From contig JAVHKY010000017.1 of NCBI GenBank assembly GCA_035079385.1, positions 1,426,001 through 1,490,000 on the forward strand: 64,000 nucleotides of DNA. The letters are read 5' to 3'. The stretch comes from Aspidiotus rigidus. Its lineage: Eukaryota > Arthropoda > Insecta > Hemiptera > Diaspididae. The position numbers and the translations under genes are program-made. This document shows positions 1 to 13,000 of this stretch, one piece after another. The notes under the pieces were generated by a model. It did not search any database, was not told where the DNA came from, and was given only the letters and a program-made list of their open reading frames with translations. Numbering within the stretch: position 1 is the stretch's first letter; each line of letters opens with the position of its first letter.

Positions 1-2292
1 CGAGTAGTAAGTGCCAGCAGCAACGAAAGAAGAGTCGTAAATCACCGGGTGGCAGTCCACACTCACATCCTATGGACCAGTCACAGTACAAAATGTCAGA
101 GAATTCGGGTCGTGAAGAGGTACGAAGTCCAGCTTATTCGGATATATCAGATGATGGTGCTCCGGTGCTAGAGCCGGAACTGGGCGATCCGAAAAATAAA
201 CCATTACCAATGGATAAGAAAACGTTAGAATCGAGTGGCGCGCATTCGCCTCACGCTATGCAGCATTTTGGTATGTTTTCCTATTACGGACAACCTCCGT
301 TTTTAGTTCCTTCCGTACAACCTGACGCCAAGCCCAAGGACGATAAACTTGGGCAAGATAGCAGTAAAATACTAGAGAAAGATAAAAAAGAAAGTGAGCT
401 TCCGCAGAAGATGCTTCCGTCGCATTTTTACCCGTATGAGTCGTACGTGTCGAACTATGGTTACAATCTCAGTCAGAATTATCCTATACCAATGGTGGCC
501 TCGAACAACGACAAAGAGATCAAAGAAGAAAGTAAGAGTCCGGGCCCGACAGACCTGGTTAAGCAGCCTGCCGCATCCAGCGTGCATCCTTCGCAAAATG
601 TTGGTCAATATCCGGTGCCGATGAGCGCCACCAAACCAAAGGTAGAACCGACACCGCCTAAAATGTCTAACGAACCATATCCGTCACTGAAAGATGGACC
701 AGAATCGCGAAGCCCGCTGAGTGCGGCCTCTCCGTACCTTCATTCGAGGCAACCACCGCAACAACCTACTCAGCAGCCGTTACAACAGATGCAGCAAATG
801 CAACCGATTCAAGCACATTCTCAGCCTCCGAGTATACCGCACTCGCAACCGCAGTCGATGCCTTCGCCTATGTCTCAAAGCCACCATCTAAGTCAAGCGC
901 ACCAGCAGCAGCAGCATGAGGACATGCGTCGGTACTACGGCAACATGTACCCTGAACAAAGTCGGCGGAAAGAGTCGCAACATACGAGTCACGCTGAGGC
1001 AACGTTGAAAGCAACGCCTCCGCCAAATTCAATGTCTTCGAAATCTAGTATGTCCATGTCTAGTTCGAAACATAAAGAGAAACAACAACAGATGTTGGAT
1101 GAGAAAAAAGACGAGTCGAGTAAGGTGAAGCAGGAAGGAGTGAAACCAACAATGGAGACTCAAGGGCCGCCTCCACCTCCTACTTCATCGTACGCGTATT
1201 TCCATTCTGGGTATCTGCATCAGTCACCCTATGTACCATTCGATCCGGCGCACCCGATGTATCGCACAATGAACCCGATGATCGTGCCAACCGGACCTTA
1301 TGGAAACTCACCTTATCTGCATCATCCAGCGCAAATGCATCCGCAGATAACGCGATATCACGCGCCTGAAGATTTATCAAGGCCGCCCAGTGGCTCGGCT
1401 CCAAAAGCTTTAGATCTGCTACACCATCAAGCTAGTCAATACTACCCGTCTTCGCACAAAATACACGAATTGCAGGAACGCGCTATCAAATCACCAACGC
1501 CAAAAGTATCGACGACGAACGCTTCATCTGTGGTCTCCGCGAATGGTCAGCCCACATCGTTGAATACGGCTCAGCTGACGCCCACGTCCACATCGGATAG
1601 ATTATCTGTCGGTGGTCAGTCGCAGGGTGGAAAAATACCAGGTGTCGACGGCAAAGATTCGCGATCACCGCCGCCGCAACGACACGTGCATACGCATCAT
1701 CATACTCATGTCGGCCTGGGCTATCCTATCTTATCGACTCAATACGCTCCACCGTATGGAGGTAAGTAACAACTGAACTCTAGCTTGTTTACCTAATTTA
1801 GATAGTGGAAAGGAAATAATTTTGTAAATCTGAAAGTCTATTCGGTTATGTGTGATGTGGAGCATGAAGCTAGATAATAGTTTTGAAGGCGTGACTTTTC
1901 AACACTGGGGGAGTTCAATAGGCTCCTGGGGAAGCGGTCAGAGAGGAAGCAGTTTCTAACATCGGGATGAAACTTGAAGTACCTACGTACGAAGTGAAAG
2001 ATAGAAAAAAGAGGGAGGGAAATCGAAATTACTTCAAATTCAATTTTATTGTCCTGTGTTAATTCCGATGTCTTTTTCCTCTGTGAGGTCCTTTTGGAGG
2101 AAAAGAAAAGAAAAAAAAATATGAATCTTACTGATTTCTTTTAGTGCAGCTACAAAGTTTTTAAATTTTCCTCATCTTCGACATTTTTCTATATTTCTAA
2201 TTTTTTTTATTTATTTTTTAGCAGCGGTGTTAGCTAGTGAACAAGCAGCAGCCGTAGCCTCTGCTGGTAACAATCCGTATTCGCCGAAATGA
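1..2292 (+). CDS. sbb: Scribbler/brakeless (ZNF608/ZNF609 family) C-terminal part
   Basis: Partial gene, 5' end outside the window. The exon at 1-1761 is open from the left edge and ends GGAG|gtaagt in phase 1; the last exon is 2222-2292 after a T-rich acceptor, with stop TGA at 2290-2292. Family landmarks, numbered from the ATG at 72 (an internal methionine, since the frame is open upstream): SPAYSDISDD near residue 19, a Gln/Pro-rich stretch near 228-285, SHKIHELQERA near 462, RSPPPQR followed by a His-rich HTHHHTH block near 540, and the joined C-terminus AAVLASEQAAAVA. This order is characteristic of vertebrate ZNF608/609 and Drosophila scribbler, nuclear transcriptional corepressors in eye and wing development. 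The C2H2 finger lies upstream of the window. Low-complexity Gln and Ser runs are normal for the family. No break is seen. Confidence 0.9.
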
Positions 2293-3201
2293 ACGATTTC
2301 GTAATTATCGTAGAGGTGATTTATCAATTTTTGAACATTCATCCGTTCTCTTGCGTTGTAAGTTCACCGATTATTTTTATTTAATAATGTCACAGACTCT
2401 GAAAGGAGTTGTGAAATTTCCAGTTCTGAATGCAATTCCATTTTTGGGAAAGCTTTTTCGACAGTATGATAGATTGCACAAGGCTCCATTAAAAAAAATA
2501 ATAATTAGGGTATTGTAGAATGATTTAAAAATTCTCAGCAGAACCTTGTGTTCTGACGGTGTACAAAAGTATTGATTCGAAGATTTCAAGACAGCATACA
2601 GAAGTTTCTAGGTGACTCAAGTTCTAGCCATTAATTTCATTAGTTTTACCGGAACACGGCAATAATCGGGATTCTAGATCTAGGTTTAGTAGAACTGTTA
2701 GCGCCAATCGATACGTGCTATCCTGTCCCTCCTTCCTGAAAGTTCAACGGGGAGCATGTAAGCTATCTTGACGGCGTTGTTTGAATTTAGGTAGACTTCG
2801 ATCCGTTTCTGGTTGAGAAATGACTGATTAGTGATTATTATTGTTACTTCGTATCGCTACTGATCATCCTCATTGTTCTAACATTTGCCGTGATGTAATT
2901 TGTCGTTCTCATACTTATATGTGATAGTTGAGCGATAGTATTAGGATCCCCTCAACCTTTTGATGATTCCCATGAGAATACTCGAGGACCGTTTCGATCA
3001 TTTGTTACCTGGGATATTAGAAAGTAGGAAATGATAAACTATCGACCGTTTATATTGGGAGTATGGATGTTCCGGAGTACCGGTATATGAAATGTTCCAA
3101 TTCTTATTTTATTTCTTTCTTCTAATTACCAATGGTAACGAATGATCGAAATGTTCTTCCCGTATTCTTGAGAAAATTGATAAGCTCCTTTGAATTTTCA
3201 C

Positions 3202-3541
3202 CAGAGATGTTGCACGAAAACGAATCACGTAATCAACGAAATTTTTTGGGCTGAAATAACGAATCGAAATGCAGTAACGAAAACGAAAATAATTTCGTTC
3301 CAACGGAAAATTTTAAAAAAAGGAAATACCGAAACGAAATTGGAGACGGCTAAGCAAAATCAATGCATTTGGCACGAAAACGAATAACGAAAATAACGAA
3401 ACTTTTTGGGCTGAAATAAAGAAACGAAATTCAGTTACTAAAACGAAAGTAATTTCGTTTTAACAGAAAATTTCTAGATAGGCCTAACAAAAGTAAAATA
3501 ATACCGAAACAAAATTCAAGGAATTTCGTGCAACATCCCTG
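3202..3541. mobile_element. hAT-type MITE
   Basis: 340-bp element with terminal inverted repeats of about 18 bp (CAGAGATGTTGCACGAAA at the left, its near-complement TTTCGTGCAACATCCCTG at the right). It is flanked by an 8-bp target duplication with one mismatch (ATTTTCAC at 3194-3201, ATTTTCAT at 3542-3549). The interior is a tandem pair of roughly 150-170 bp units rich in AACGAAA. CAG-type ends and an 8-bp duplication are hallmarks of the hAT superfamily. It has no coding capacity. Confidence 0.75.
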
Positions 3542-3814
3542 ATTTTCATACTCAACCGTATTCGGGACGGTCATTATCTTAATTTCAATATTGTAAAAGT
3601 TTAGAGTTGCCACCTATGAAAGATTCATTGTTTGATGAAAAATCTTAAATCAAAATCAGTTCGATATTCTTCATACCCGATCACTACCTATATTGATATC
3701 TTTGCCTTAAATCCTGATGGATTTAGAATCTCCTCTATAGGATCAATGAATAGAATCGATAGAAAGAATTCTTGATAACAATTAATTGTTTAGAACGCAC
3801 TTGACTAAGATACT

Positions 3815-4140
3815 GTATAGGATAGGTATGTGCAAGTGATAAGAATAGGATCGTCACCATGTTGATAAAGTCGAAGGAGGAGCAATTTGAGTAGTATCCT
3901 ATAAGAATTCGAGACATCAAACATCGAATACAGGAATTAAAACTACAAAAAAATATGAAGGAAATGATTCACTAATTTTTCGTTTTCATGAGTATAATCT
4001 TTCTAATGAACCAAAATTCAATGTTTGATATTCAAATTCTCCTCACGGCTCTCCTGAAACATCCTAAAACTGCTCCGCCTTCGACTTTATCAACATGGCG
4101 ACAGTCCTCTTCTTATCACTTACGCATACCTATCTTATAT
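3815..4140. repeat. Imperfect inverted repeat (foldback)
   Basis: The left arm, about 3815-3935, reads GATAGGTATGTGCAAGTGATAAG and onward. The right arm, about 4012-4140, carries the complement (CTTATCACTTACGCATACCTATC). A shared block (GATAAAGTCGAAGG / CCTTCGACTTTATC) lies in the middle of both arms. The arms are diverged, so this is probably an old MITE. Its ends and target duplication could not be fixed. Confidence 0.5.
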
Positions 4141-7100
4141 ACGGTAGTTCTTTATCTTCACCTCGGCGACTTAATCTTATGTCCTTAATCCCTATCGTAT
4201 GTTCTCGATTACCAAAAAAGGTGTTCTCGTTTATGGTCAGTCACTGTTTTGTAATTAATTTTTATCTGCTATGAGTGACGTCACGATGATTTAGGCTGTT
4301 TCTGTTTGTTATCGTCTCATCAAATTGTTAGAAGTGTTCACCTTGTACTTTTCCCAGGGATGGAAAGCGGTTTGCCAACAGCTTAGACTTTCACTTAGGT
4401 TCATAAGTTGTTCAACAAAATATTGAAAGACTAGCTTAAGACTTTCTGCTTATTTTAACAGCTGCTGAATAGTCAATAACATTAACAGCTTTTGCCTTAT
4501 AAAAAAACAACTCCGAAGCGGAATAATACGGATCCGGAACAAAAAATACGGGTTTGGACTGCAAAAAATAGGTTCAGAACGAGCGCAAGAAATCGGCTCC
4601 AAAGTCAAGCCAATAGGTTTTTGCTTAATGGCTGACTTTTAGCCTAATATTGGCAATAACTTGGCTACGTAGGTTTAAGTGGCTTATAAGCTGAAAAGCT
4701 GTTCGAAAAGCAGCTTACACTCTGATTTAAGCTGTTGATGTCTCAAACTTTCCGTGTAGGACTTTTCGTGACTCATTGTTTCTTTTTGATTGTTGTATCC
4801 CTCATTTTTTGAATTAAGGCATTTCCAGCGATTTTGAAAGAGCAGTGCACTATTGTCAAGTTCTTCGATGTAAGATGGATCGTTTACCTATTACCTACTC
4901 GTCTTTAGGGCGATGCTAAGAGTTTTTTTTGGGCTGCCTTCAGAACAATTTTCCGTTTTTCGATAGAAGGTCGAATCTTATTTAGTTGCCGCGCATTGTC
5001 GCGTGACAACGCTCCTTCTCGAGCTTTGATACTGATACTGCTGCTCGAAAACGAACGTCACGTCTTACAACGATATGCGGCAAATGAACAAGACCATTAT
5101 AAGAAAACGAGGAAAACGGTTCTGAATTCAGCGCAAGAATACTCTGAATTAACCGGATCTATCTCGGATCATTGATTTTTTAACAAATTGTAATTGTTAC
5201 TACCTAGTTTTTGTAATCTAATGGTACAGCATTCCAAATTCTTCATAAAGTTCTCCCATTGTTGATTCAAATTTGATATGTGTCTAATGCATCAATCGAT
5301 AAGTACGTTTTCCTGGAATGGAATTACCAAAGATGAAATCTGAAGACGATGCATCCTGGATACAAACTCTTCTGTTGATTTTTTTTTCAGTATCCTCAAT
5401 TCCTGACCAGAAACTAAAAATTTTCCGCATCAACCATCAACATGCAAATTTCCCTGTTATGTAACCAGAGTAGATCCTTCTTTTTACTCACTTATTATTT
5501 TTTTTCTCTAAATTCAAGAAAATGCCACTTCAATTTTTAACAATTCGAATTATTTTGAAATTAATGTTCTTTTGTTCCTTTGTTTTTCAGAGTGATGAAG
5601 TTTGCGTCATCCAGAAGATATCGGATCAACGTGAATACTGTGTTTGATACTTTGACGGTTATTTTATTTATTTTTAAAATTTATTTAGAACTAGTCTACA
5701 GATTACTTACAAATCTTGTATAGATCCTACTTAATCACTTCTTGTATTTTTCTCAATTTTGTCCCTCTCTTTTTTGTTCCCTGTATCTCCCTTCGTTTTT
5801 TCTTTTTCGCTTATTGTGTTCGTTATAAAGAGCAAATTATTGAGTGCAGATATGAATCAGACCTTGGTCCCGTAAGAAAGTCCATTATATTGTACGATAG
5901 TTTTTTGTCCAAGAAATTTATTACTCTCGATCAAATTGGAGGGACGCGAAAAAACGCGTAGTTTGGTAAATCGTGGCAGCATTATCTGGCTTTGCTTACC
6001 GTGGGTGTTTTATTTGAAAAAGGATCGTTGTTTTCGTATCTATGCAAGATAAACTCGAAAAAGTACAATCTAGTTAGGTTCATCTAGAGTGTAAATAACG
6101 TTGTTTCGCAGTAGTCAAGAAATCATTGAAGCGGGAAAAGTCTTTCATTTGTAGAATTTAGAGTAACGTTGTTTTACTAATTTTTAAGAATTAGATCTCG
6201 TATATATTATTCTATTTAGTTTCTCGTAATGATAATTTTGGTAGGAAAGATACGTGTGTACTTGTACCATCACAAATTCCGTAGACTCTGAAGAAAAATG
6301 TAATAAAAATGAATGAAAAAAACAAGAAGAAACAAATTAACAAAATTATTTGATTTGTCATCATACATAATTGCCTTTATTTCTTTTTTTCTTTTTTTTT
6401 TTCGGTGTATCGTTAATATCGTTTATTTTTATGTTTGCGCGTTATACGTGATAATTTTTCTGATTTAAGAGTGTAAACTAATTTTTGTAGAATTCTGTGT
6501 GTTCATATTCTTACAGTTTTTAATGGAAAAACTCTTTAATTTATAGCTGTACAATATTGTTATTTCTATTTTATTTATTATGTTTTGTAATATTATTATT
6601 CTATTTATCTCTTCTTTCTTTTTCTCGTTAGTAGATTGATTTTTGTACCTGAAGTATTCAAAAAATGAGGAGCAAATACGTATGACAAATAGAACGAGCG
6701 TAAATTCCTTGTCAGGATCGTGTCAAAAGATTCTTCTTTTTGTTCAGTCGTGTTTAAACTCCTCTTTCCATTTGATTACTGTGCAAATTAAATTATGAAT
6801 ATCAGGGTCTTAAAAATTAAAGAACACTACGAGGTTTGATAATGATGAGGTGGGCAGTAATGAGATTATTGTCCTAATTGTGATAAATGTTGATCTCGAA
6901 CAATATCAGGTCTCAAATAACTTATGAGTTCTTGTCTAGAATGAGATCATATGTACATCCCTCCGAGCTAGAGCGCGTGTACAAAAAATATGACAAAAGA
7001 AGAAGAGAATTATATATCTTCTAAGATGATTTGGTGAGATATTGTGTACATATAAAAGATATCGAATATTGGTAGATTTGAACTAATTTCTTGTTTTCCA

Positions 7101-8060
7101 ATTGTTGGAGTACGTGACAAAGTACTATTGTATAATTTTTTCCTCCTCGTCTTTTCAATTTCTCGATTCCTGTCTTTCTTATCGAGTTGATTTTTACTTG
7201 TATTTTTTTCCCCTCTTCTTTTTTGTACACAGCGTATTTTGTTTGGGTTTTTCTTCGTCCGTTAGTTTGACAAGAATCACTAATGAAATTTTTGTACAAT
7301 ATTTTTTTCAATCTAGATAGGAAAGAAACTTAATCGAAAATCTTAATTATAGATAGATGGACAATATCGTTTAAATCTGCGACGCGTATTGATTATTTTG
7401 TTTGTGTTTGGGGTGATTAGGTAGGCACGTATATAATGAGAAAATTTTAGCATTTCGATTGTATATAATATTTTATTTTGACTATATCACTTTATTATTA
7501 CATACAAGCTTCTTATTTTTACCTTATTCTTTATCGGTTTTTAAAAAGTGTTTTTGTATCATTCTCCTTTCCTTTCTCTCTCCCTTTCTTCTTTTCTTTT
7601 TTTTTCTCCTTTTTTAGAAGGATTAGCATTTATTTTATTATACTTATATTGTATTATTAATACTATTTTTTTTTATTGTTTATATATTTTTTCCTTTCGC
7701 TTCTACATGTAATATTTTATTTTCCCTATTTCTAAGTAATGTTAATACATTATATATTTTGGTATCGAATATTTTCAGCAATAACACGCTTTACCTGTAT
7801 TCGAAGAATAAAATTTATTTCTAAAAACAACGAATTTTGTATTTATTTGCTGTGTAGTCTTATCGGCGGAAGAAGGAGAAAGCTCAGCTCGATGATTGGG
7901 ATGTTACAAGTCCTCTCCCGCGCCCTTCATGTATGTCACCGTGCATTTTGTTTTAGTGCACGTTCTCAAATCACCCCCGCCCTCAACAGAAACACACTTC
8001 AGAACGAGGACGTATAATATTTTTCCCAAATAATTTTCTGCACAATAGGTTGGGTGAATG

Positions 8061-10009
8061 AAACGATGAATTTTGTAAATTAAATTATTTTACTTTTTCT
8101 CCAAATAAATAGAGTAATACCTGACTGCACATATGCGCCAGGGGAAAAAGGAGAGAAACCTCTGAAAATACAACACGACTTCACTACGAGTGAGAGCGTT
8201 TTTATGTGAACTTGTAAACACCCGCTAAAAATTCTGAAAATTGCGACAGAAAATCGCCCCCATTTGAGATGAACAAAAGTACTTGTAACAAAGGGCTACG
8301 GCCCAACAGTCTCCATTATACTAGACCTGATAGCAATACTGCTCAAGTCTTCTCTGTATACAAGGCCTTCAGGTCACGGCTGATGACGTCACACTTACAG
8401 ATTTCAGGATTGAGTTGCTAATCCTTAGCCCTCATCATGCTGGGCTATGAAGTAAATTAAACTACACTAGGTGTATTATTAGCCTTCATGAAAGCAGGCC
8501 CAACATAAGCCCAACGTAGAGCGTATAAAAGCCTATACTAAATCACTTATAGATTACAAGGATGCGGGAAAGTGGATTGAACTAGCAGATTTCAGAACCA
8601 GGATAGCGGTCACGGTTGATGCCGTCATAGTTGAAAGTGGACTTTAGTGTCACGCCTGATGACATCATAGCTCGTTATAAAAAAAGAGATGGATTCAGAA
8701 ACAGTATATAGGATTATTAAAGGGTGGGAGGCGACACGCGGGCTTGGTGTAAACTCGCCAAGTTTGGAATTAGGAGTTAGGATTCAGGATTTGTAGAACT
8801 CGCCATTTTTCAGAATAATGTCTAGGGTGGAATTACCGTTAGGAGATAGGAAACTTCATGAAAGACATGTTTTTTTTTTTTTGGGGGGGTGGGGAACTTG
8901 CAAGGATAGTGTGAAATAGAAAATTTTGGGATTAGCGATTAGGGGCTAGAATTCAGGAAACTTCAGGAAAGATATGATACATGTCAATATGTTGTATAGC
9001 CATCATCAGTCATCAGCGTTTATCGCCTTTGAGTGCAAGCTGAAATTCCTTGTAGCAGCGCATACTCCGCTTTTATTGGCAAACCACCATCGGGTCGGCC
9101 ATCCGCTAGGAGCGTTTTTGATCTGAAAGCTCGAGCAGGATGATTTTCCCGATCAAAAATCAAAATTTCAAGTGTTCAGTGAGTAATATCAAATTAACTT
9201 ATTAGGAACGAGAAATTAATCAATGATAATGAGAAGAATGGAGAGAACAAACTTTGTAGAGCGTAAAATCCTAAAATCCTTTACAAATCATCTACCCCCA
9301 TAAAAATTGATTCAGATAGTTTTAGGGAAATTTTCCGTCCGTCACCCGCACACTTCGACTGTGTACAATCGAAGCCCACAACGGAATACCGCCCACAACG
9401 CACATCAATTTCCCCGTGATCATTGTGCGCGAGACTAGCGCTGCAGTCCGGCCCGAGTTCAGCCTGCAAGTTCATGTTCATACTCGAAGGCGCGCTCGTA
9501 TTGCGCGAATTTACCTACAGTCAAAGCGCGCGAATCGCGATCACTCTGCTCCTGCGCTTCATTATTTTTTCTTTTCATCAATTTCCGCGGCATAACAACG
9601 TAAGATAACGAATTCAAATTCTTAACTGAAACAATAAACCAAAGAGATCATTCCTTAAACCGGAGAATTCGACGAGTCAAATAATTATATTGAGCCTGAT
9701 AAATCACCGATATGAAATCATAGTATATTTCTTCCTCTGAATTACTCGAATCGTAAGTGCAATATCTCCTTTCATTTTCTTCTGTTGTATGAGTAATCAA
9801 TCGATGCGGTTGCTGATACAGGTCGAAGCAAGTTTCACTACTAATTTCGATGAACATAGATTGGAACGCGCGTCAACTTTTATCGGTTTCTCCAAAGTTC
9901 CTACTGCTATACCCTGATTTCGTAGTATTAATTGTTTTTCAAAATTTCAGTATCGTATATCTTACGTTACCGGTGTTCGTAAAGCTATCACGAAATTGGG
10001 GAATGAAGA
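8061..10009. other. Intergenic region between sbb and ANKLE1
   Basis: No coding sequence recognised. Between 8690 and 8960 the phrase GGAATTAGGAGTTAGGATTC recurs in diverged form, suggesting a decayed tandem repeat. A dispersed repeat occupies 9094-9260. The stretch 9340-9560 is GC-richer and may hold the ANKLE1 promoter, but no TATA box is evident. Confidence 0.4.
9094..9260 (+). repeat. Dispersed repeat, copy 1
   Basis: Shares GTCGGCCATCCG(C/T)TAGGAGCG, then TTCAGTGAGTAAT, then GAGAACAAA(C/A)TTTGT in the same order and spacing with 29018-29170. It is a two-copy interspersed repeat in this window, of unknown class. Confidence 0.5.
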
Positions 10010-13000
10010 ATGACTAGCTTGAAACAGTTGAGCAATGAATGGTATTTGGCTACATCATTGTACGACGCCATCGAAGACGAAAACATTCGGTAAATGAGTT
10101 GTGGGCGGTTCGGTTTGCCAAATCCAGCAGAACTTACGAATACAAGTCTCAACTTCTTTCAGAGCAATCACTCGTCTGGTTCAAGAGAAGAACGCGAATG
10201 CTAACGTTATAATTCCAGACTACGGATATACACCGCTCCACTTAGCCGTTGGTCATGAAAATGAGAATTTCGGTACAGAAGTAACGAAATTGTTGATGAA
10301 AAGCGGTGGAGATGCGAACGTAACGTAAGTCGAAATGAAATCCCATTTCGTTGAATTGATTGAATTTATTAAGATCGTGTGATTTTTCTGTAGCGGTATC
10401 GATGGCGTGACGCCGTTGCATGTAGCTGTCGCGTGGAACAGATTTGATGTTGTTAAATTACTCTTATCGTATGGAGGTAATCCATGGATCAAAGATGATA
10501 CTGAAAAGGACGCTTTCGATTACGCGCGAGAACAGCAAGCTTGGGACACGTTACAAGCTCTAAAAGCAGTTAAGCATTCAAAATGTGAAAATGAGAATTA
10601 CAAGATTAGATTAGGTAAATGCGCTTTCCACTTTTATTTTTGAGAACCTCGAGTATTTCTAATGAGGGTATGATTGTATCAGATATTTGGGGTGAAAAAA
10701 ATTTGACAACAAAATTTCCTATCGTTATATATTTTTTTCGAGTGTCTTAGTTTGAGAAATATCAGAATGTCGCTGTAGTTTTGGGAATTCGGATATCAAC
10801 TTCTTAAATCTGATTAAACATTCAAGAAAAATTGCCTTGCAAAAGAATATTGAAATTCGTGCATGGTGATGAACGAGGCTTAATATTCTCACTTTCAGTG
10901 ATAATGATTAATCTACGGTCGTTATGCACTTTCGTTTGTTTGGTTTAGATAAAGTGATAATTCACTCTAACGATGTTCAAGCAGAGTATAGAGCAATTCA
11001 GGAAGAAGCAGCAACTGAAAAACAGAGCGTATCAACCCAAACATCACGTCCCTTTGTTCGGTCGCCAGTGAGTATACTACTTGTTCATGAGAATGAGTAA
11101 GTTTATCGTGAATAAAAACATTAATGTAGGTTTTCTCTTCTGTTTCAGTCCACGGAAACGGATGAATTTACCTCAGACGGCTGTGGAACCAATAGTAGCG
11201 ATGCTAGTCGTGGATTTGATGGTCGCTATGATTGGTGCGATAAATCCGAGGGTGTTCTCATCACCGAAGAATGTAAACGCACCATTTTTCGACACAGAGC
11301 CCGATCCAGTATGTTCGAGTACAGCCCTCGACGATCGGCTATCGATCCAGTCGGCGAAGAAAGAACCAAGTTCAATGAAACGAAAAAACGGTTTTTCCCT
11401 CCCGTATGTTGCGTTGCGAACGATCTCAGCCTAACCGATGATAGTTTATCAAAAGATACGCGCGAAATCGAAGAGAAAGACGCGCAAAACACTGCTTTCT
11501 TATGCCCGAGTATTGGGACGAATACAAAATCTAGTTACGAGTACGAAGGAGCCTTCTCCGAAGATTCTTTAATGACCGACGACCAAAGTTCCGATTCTAA
11601 ATCGACGACTAGAGGACTGAATCTGTCAACTGTTGCCAAAGATTTCCCTTTTATTGACGATACGACCGCGGTTACCGACGCTAGTCACGAACAGAAAACT
11701 ACCACCAAAGAAGAAAACACGGTCGTGAACACAAATCCAAAGTCTGTGCAAGAGGTCGCAAATGCCGTTGTTCCAAAGGAAACGGTGAAACAGGTATCGT
11801 GGCCGGGTTGTTTGAGTACATGCGCTTGTATACCGAGTCACGAAGAGGATGATTCTTTCACAATGTATTCGAGTTCGCAAGAGAACGCGAAAAAATCGAC
11901 TGCATTAAGCGGCTTTGATACTCTACCCGATGAAACGGAATACAACCGTAGACGTTATTCGGCTAAGGGTGACCATCCGGTGACAGAAGCTACCAACGCT
12001 AATATTTCGATCGAATATAAAATCACGGATGACGAAGATAGTATCGAATTTATAGAGGCGAGGATGCCCTTTACACATAGGTAATAACTGGAAAAAGCGC
12101 GGTCTTTTGTAGCAGCGTTTCACCGAACTTTTTTTTTATGATTGTGAAACCACGAATCGAATAATTTTTCTTTTTTTTTAATCGCTCGTTTACGTAACGT
12201 AATACTTTTTATATTAATTTTGTTTTTGAATCGACGTGAATTTTATTTTCGGGTACTGTAATTTCGGTATGAATTATAAATCAGCTTTCCTAAACTCGTA
12301 TACTTGTGGAGTTTTCATTCATCAAGAGATAAAAAATGACATGCTACAAAGAATCGTTAATTTTCTTTTTAGAGTCTGAAATGTTAAATACTTGTTTCCC
12401 TTAGTATTGGACGCTTAGTAGATTTGTGCACAAGTTTTGTACGGAAGTAGAGTGGAATTTTAACGAAGTAGAGCTTACAGCATGTTTTTTCCACCGAGCT
12501 CGTCCAGGACTCTCTTTAATATTCGTTATTCTTTCATCACCCGTGAAATTAATGCAGTATTTTTATTTTTCACGCAGTTCGAACAAGCCGAATATTCGAA
12601 GCAGTCCGGAAGAATCCGGTAAATATTTCTTTTTATCAGAATATGTTCTTTAAGAGTATTCTCGATTGAAACGTTATCTATACAAGATTTCGTGTGCGTG
12701 AATTATTTTCCTAGATTTATCTAGTCCATCAGCGTACGACACAGACTACATTCGTGTTGAACTTAAAAAACTAGGATTTACATCCGGTCCCATGTATGGC
12801 AAATCGACGAAAAAGTTGTACTTACGTAAGCTGAGGAAGCTTAAAAGGACGGTTTCTAGTCCGATGAAACGTCTTCTGAGGCTACCGGGTAAGATTCAGA
12901 TTAACTGCCGCCCCTTCCCGTTCAAATTTTTCAGCTTCAGAGAACTCAATTCACAAGTTCTGTAATACTCGTATTCATTTTTCGAACTTCACAAGTTCTG

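Larger units (their letters stand above)
2293..8060 (+). other. sbb 3' noncoding region, T/A-rich
   Basis: No further coding sequence is recognisable. The long T- and A-rich runs fit a long 3' UTR, as expected for this neural gene. AATAAA hexamers occur at 6302-6307, 7807-7812 and 8104-8109. The one at 7807 is followed by a GT-rich tract and is the best poly(A) candidate. A possible acceptor with an exon-like stretch starts near 5591, but joining it to the 1761 donor gives an immediate stop. Two repeat units (3202-3541 and 3815-4140) sit inside. The true transcript end is not determinable here. Confidence 0.45.

Noticed and set aside
5591..5650. Possible alternative last exon of sbb
   Set aside because: The acceptor is fair, but joined to the 1761 donor it gives one residue and then a stop; the 2222-2292 exon gives the family C-terminus.
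11311..12084. Independent gene starting at ATG 11311
   Set aside because: It is part of ANKLE1 exon 5; the frame continues upstream to an acceptor at 11148 and downstream by a donor at 12080.
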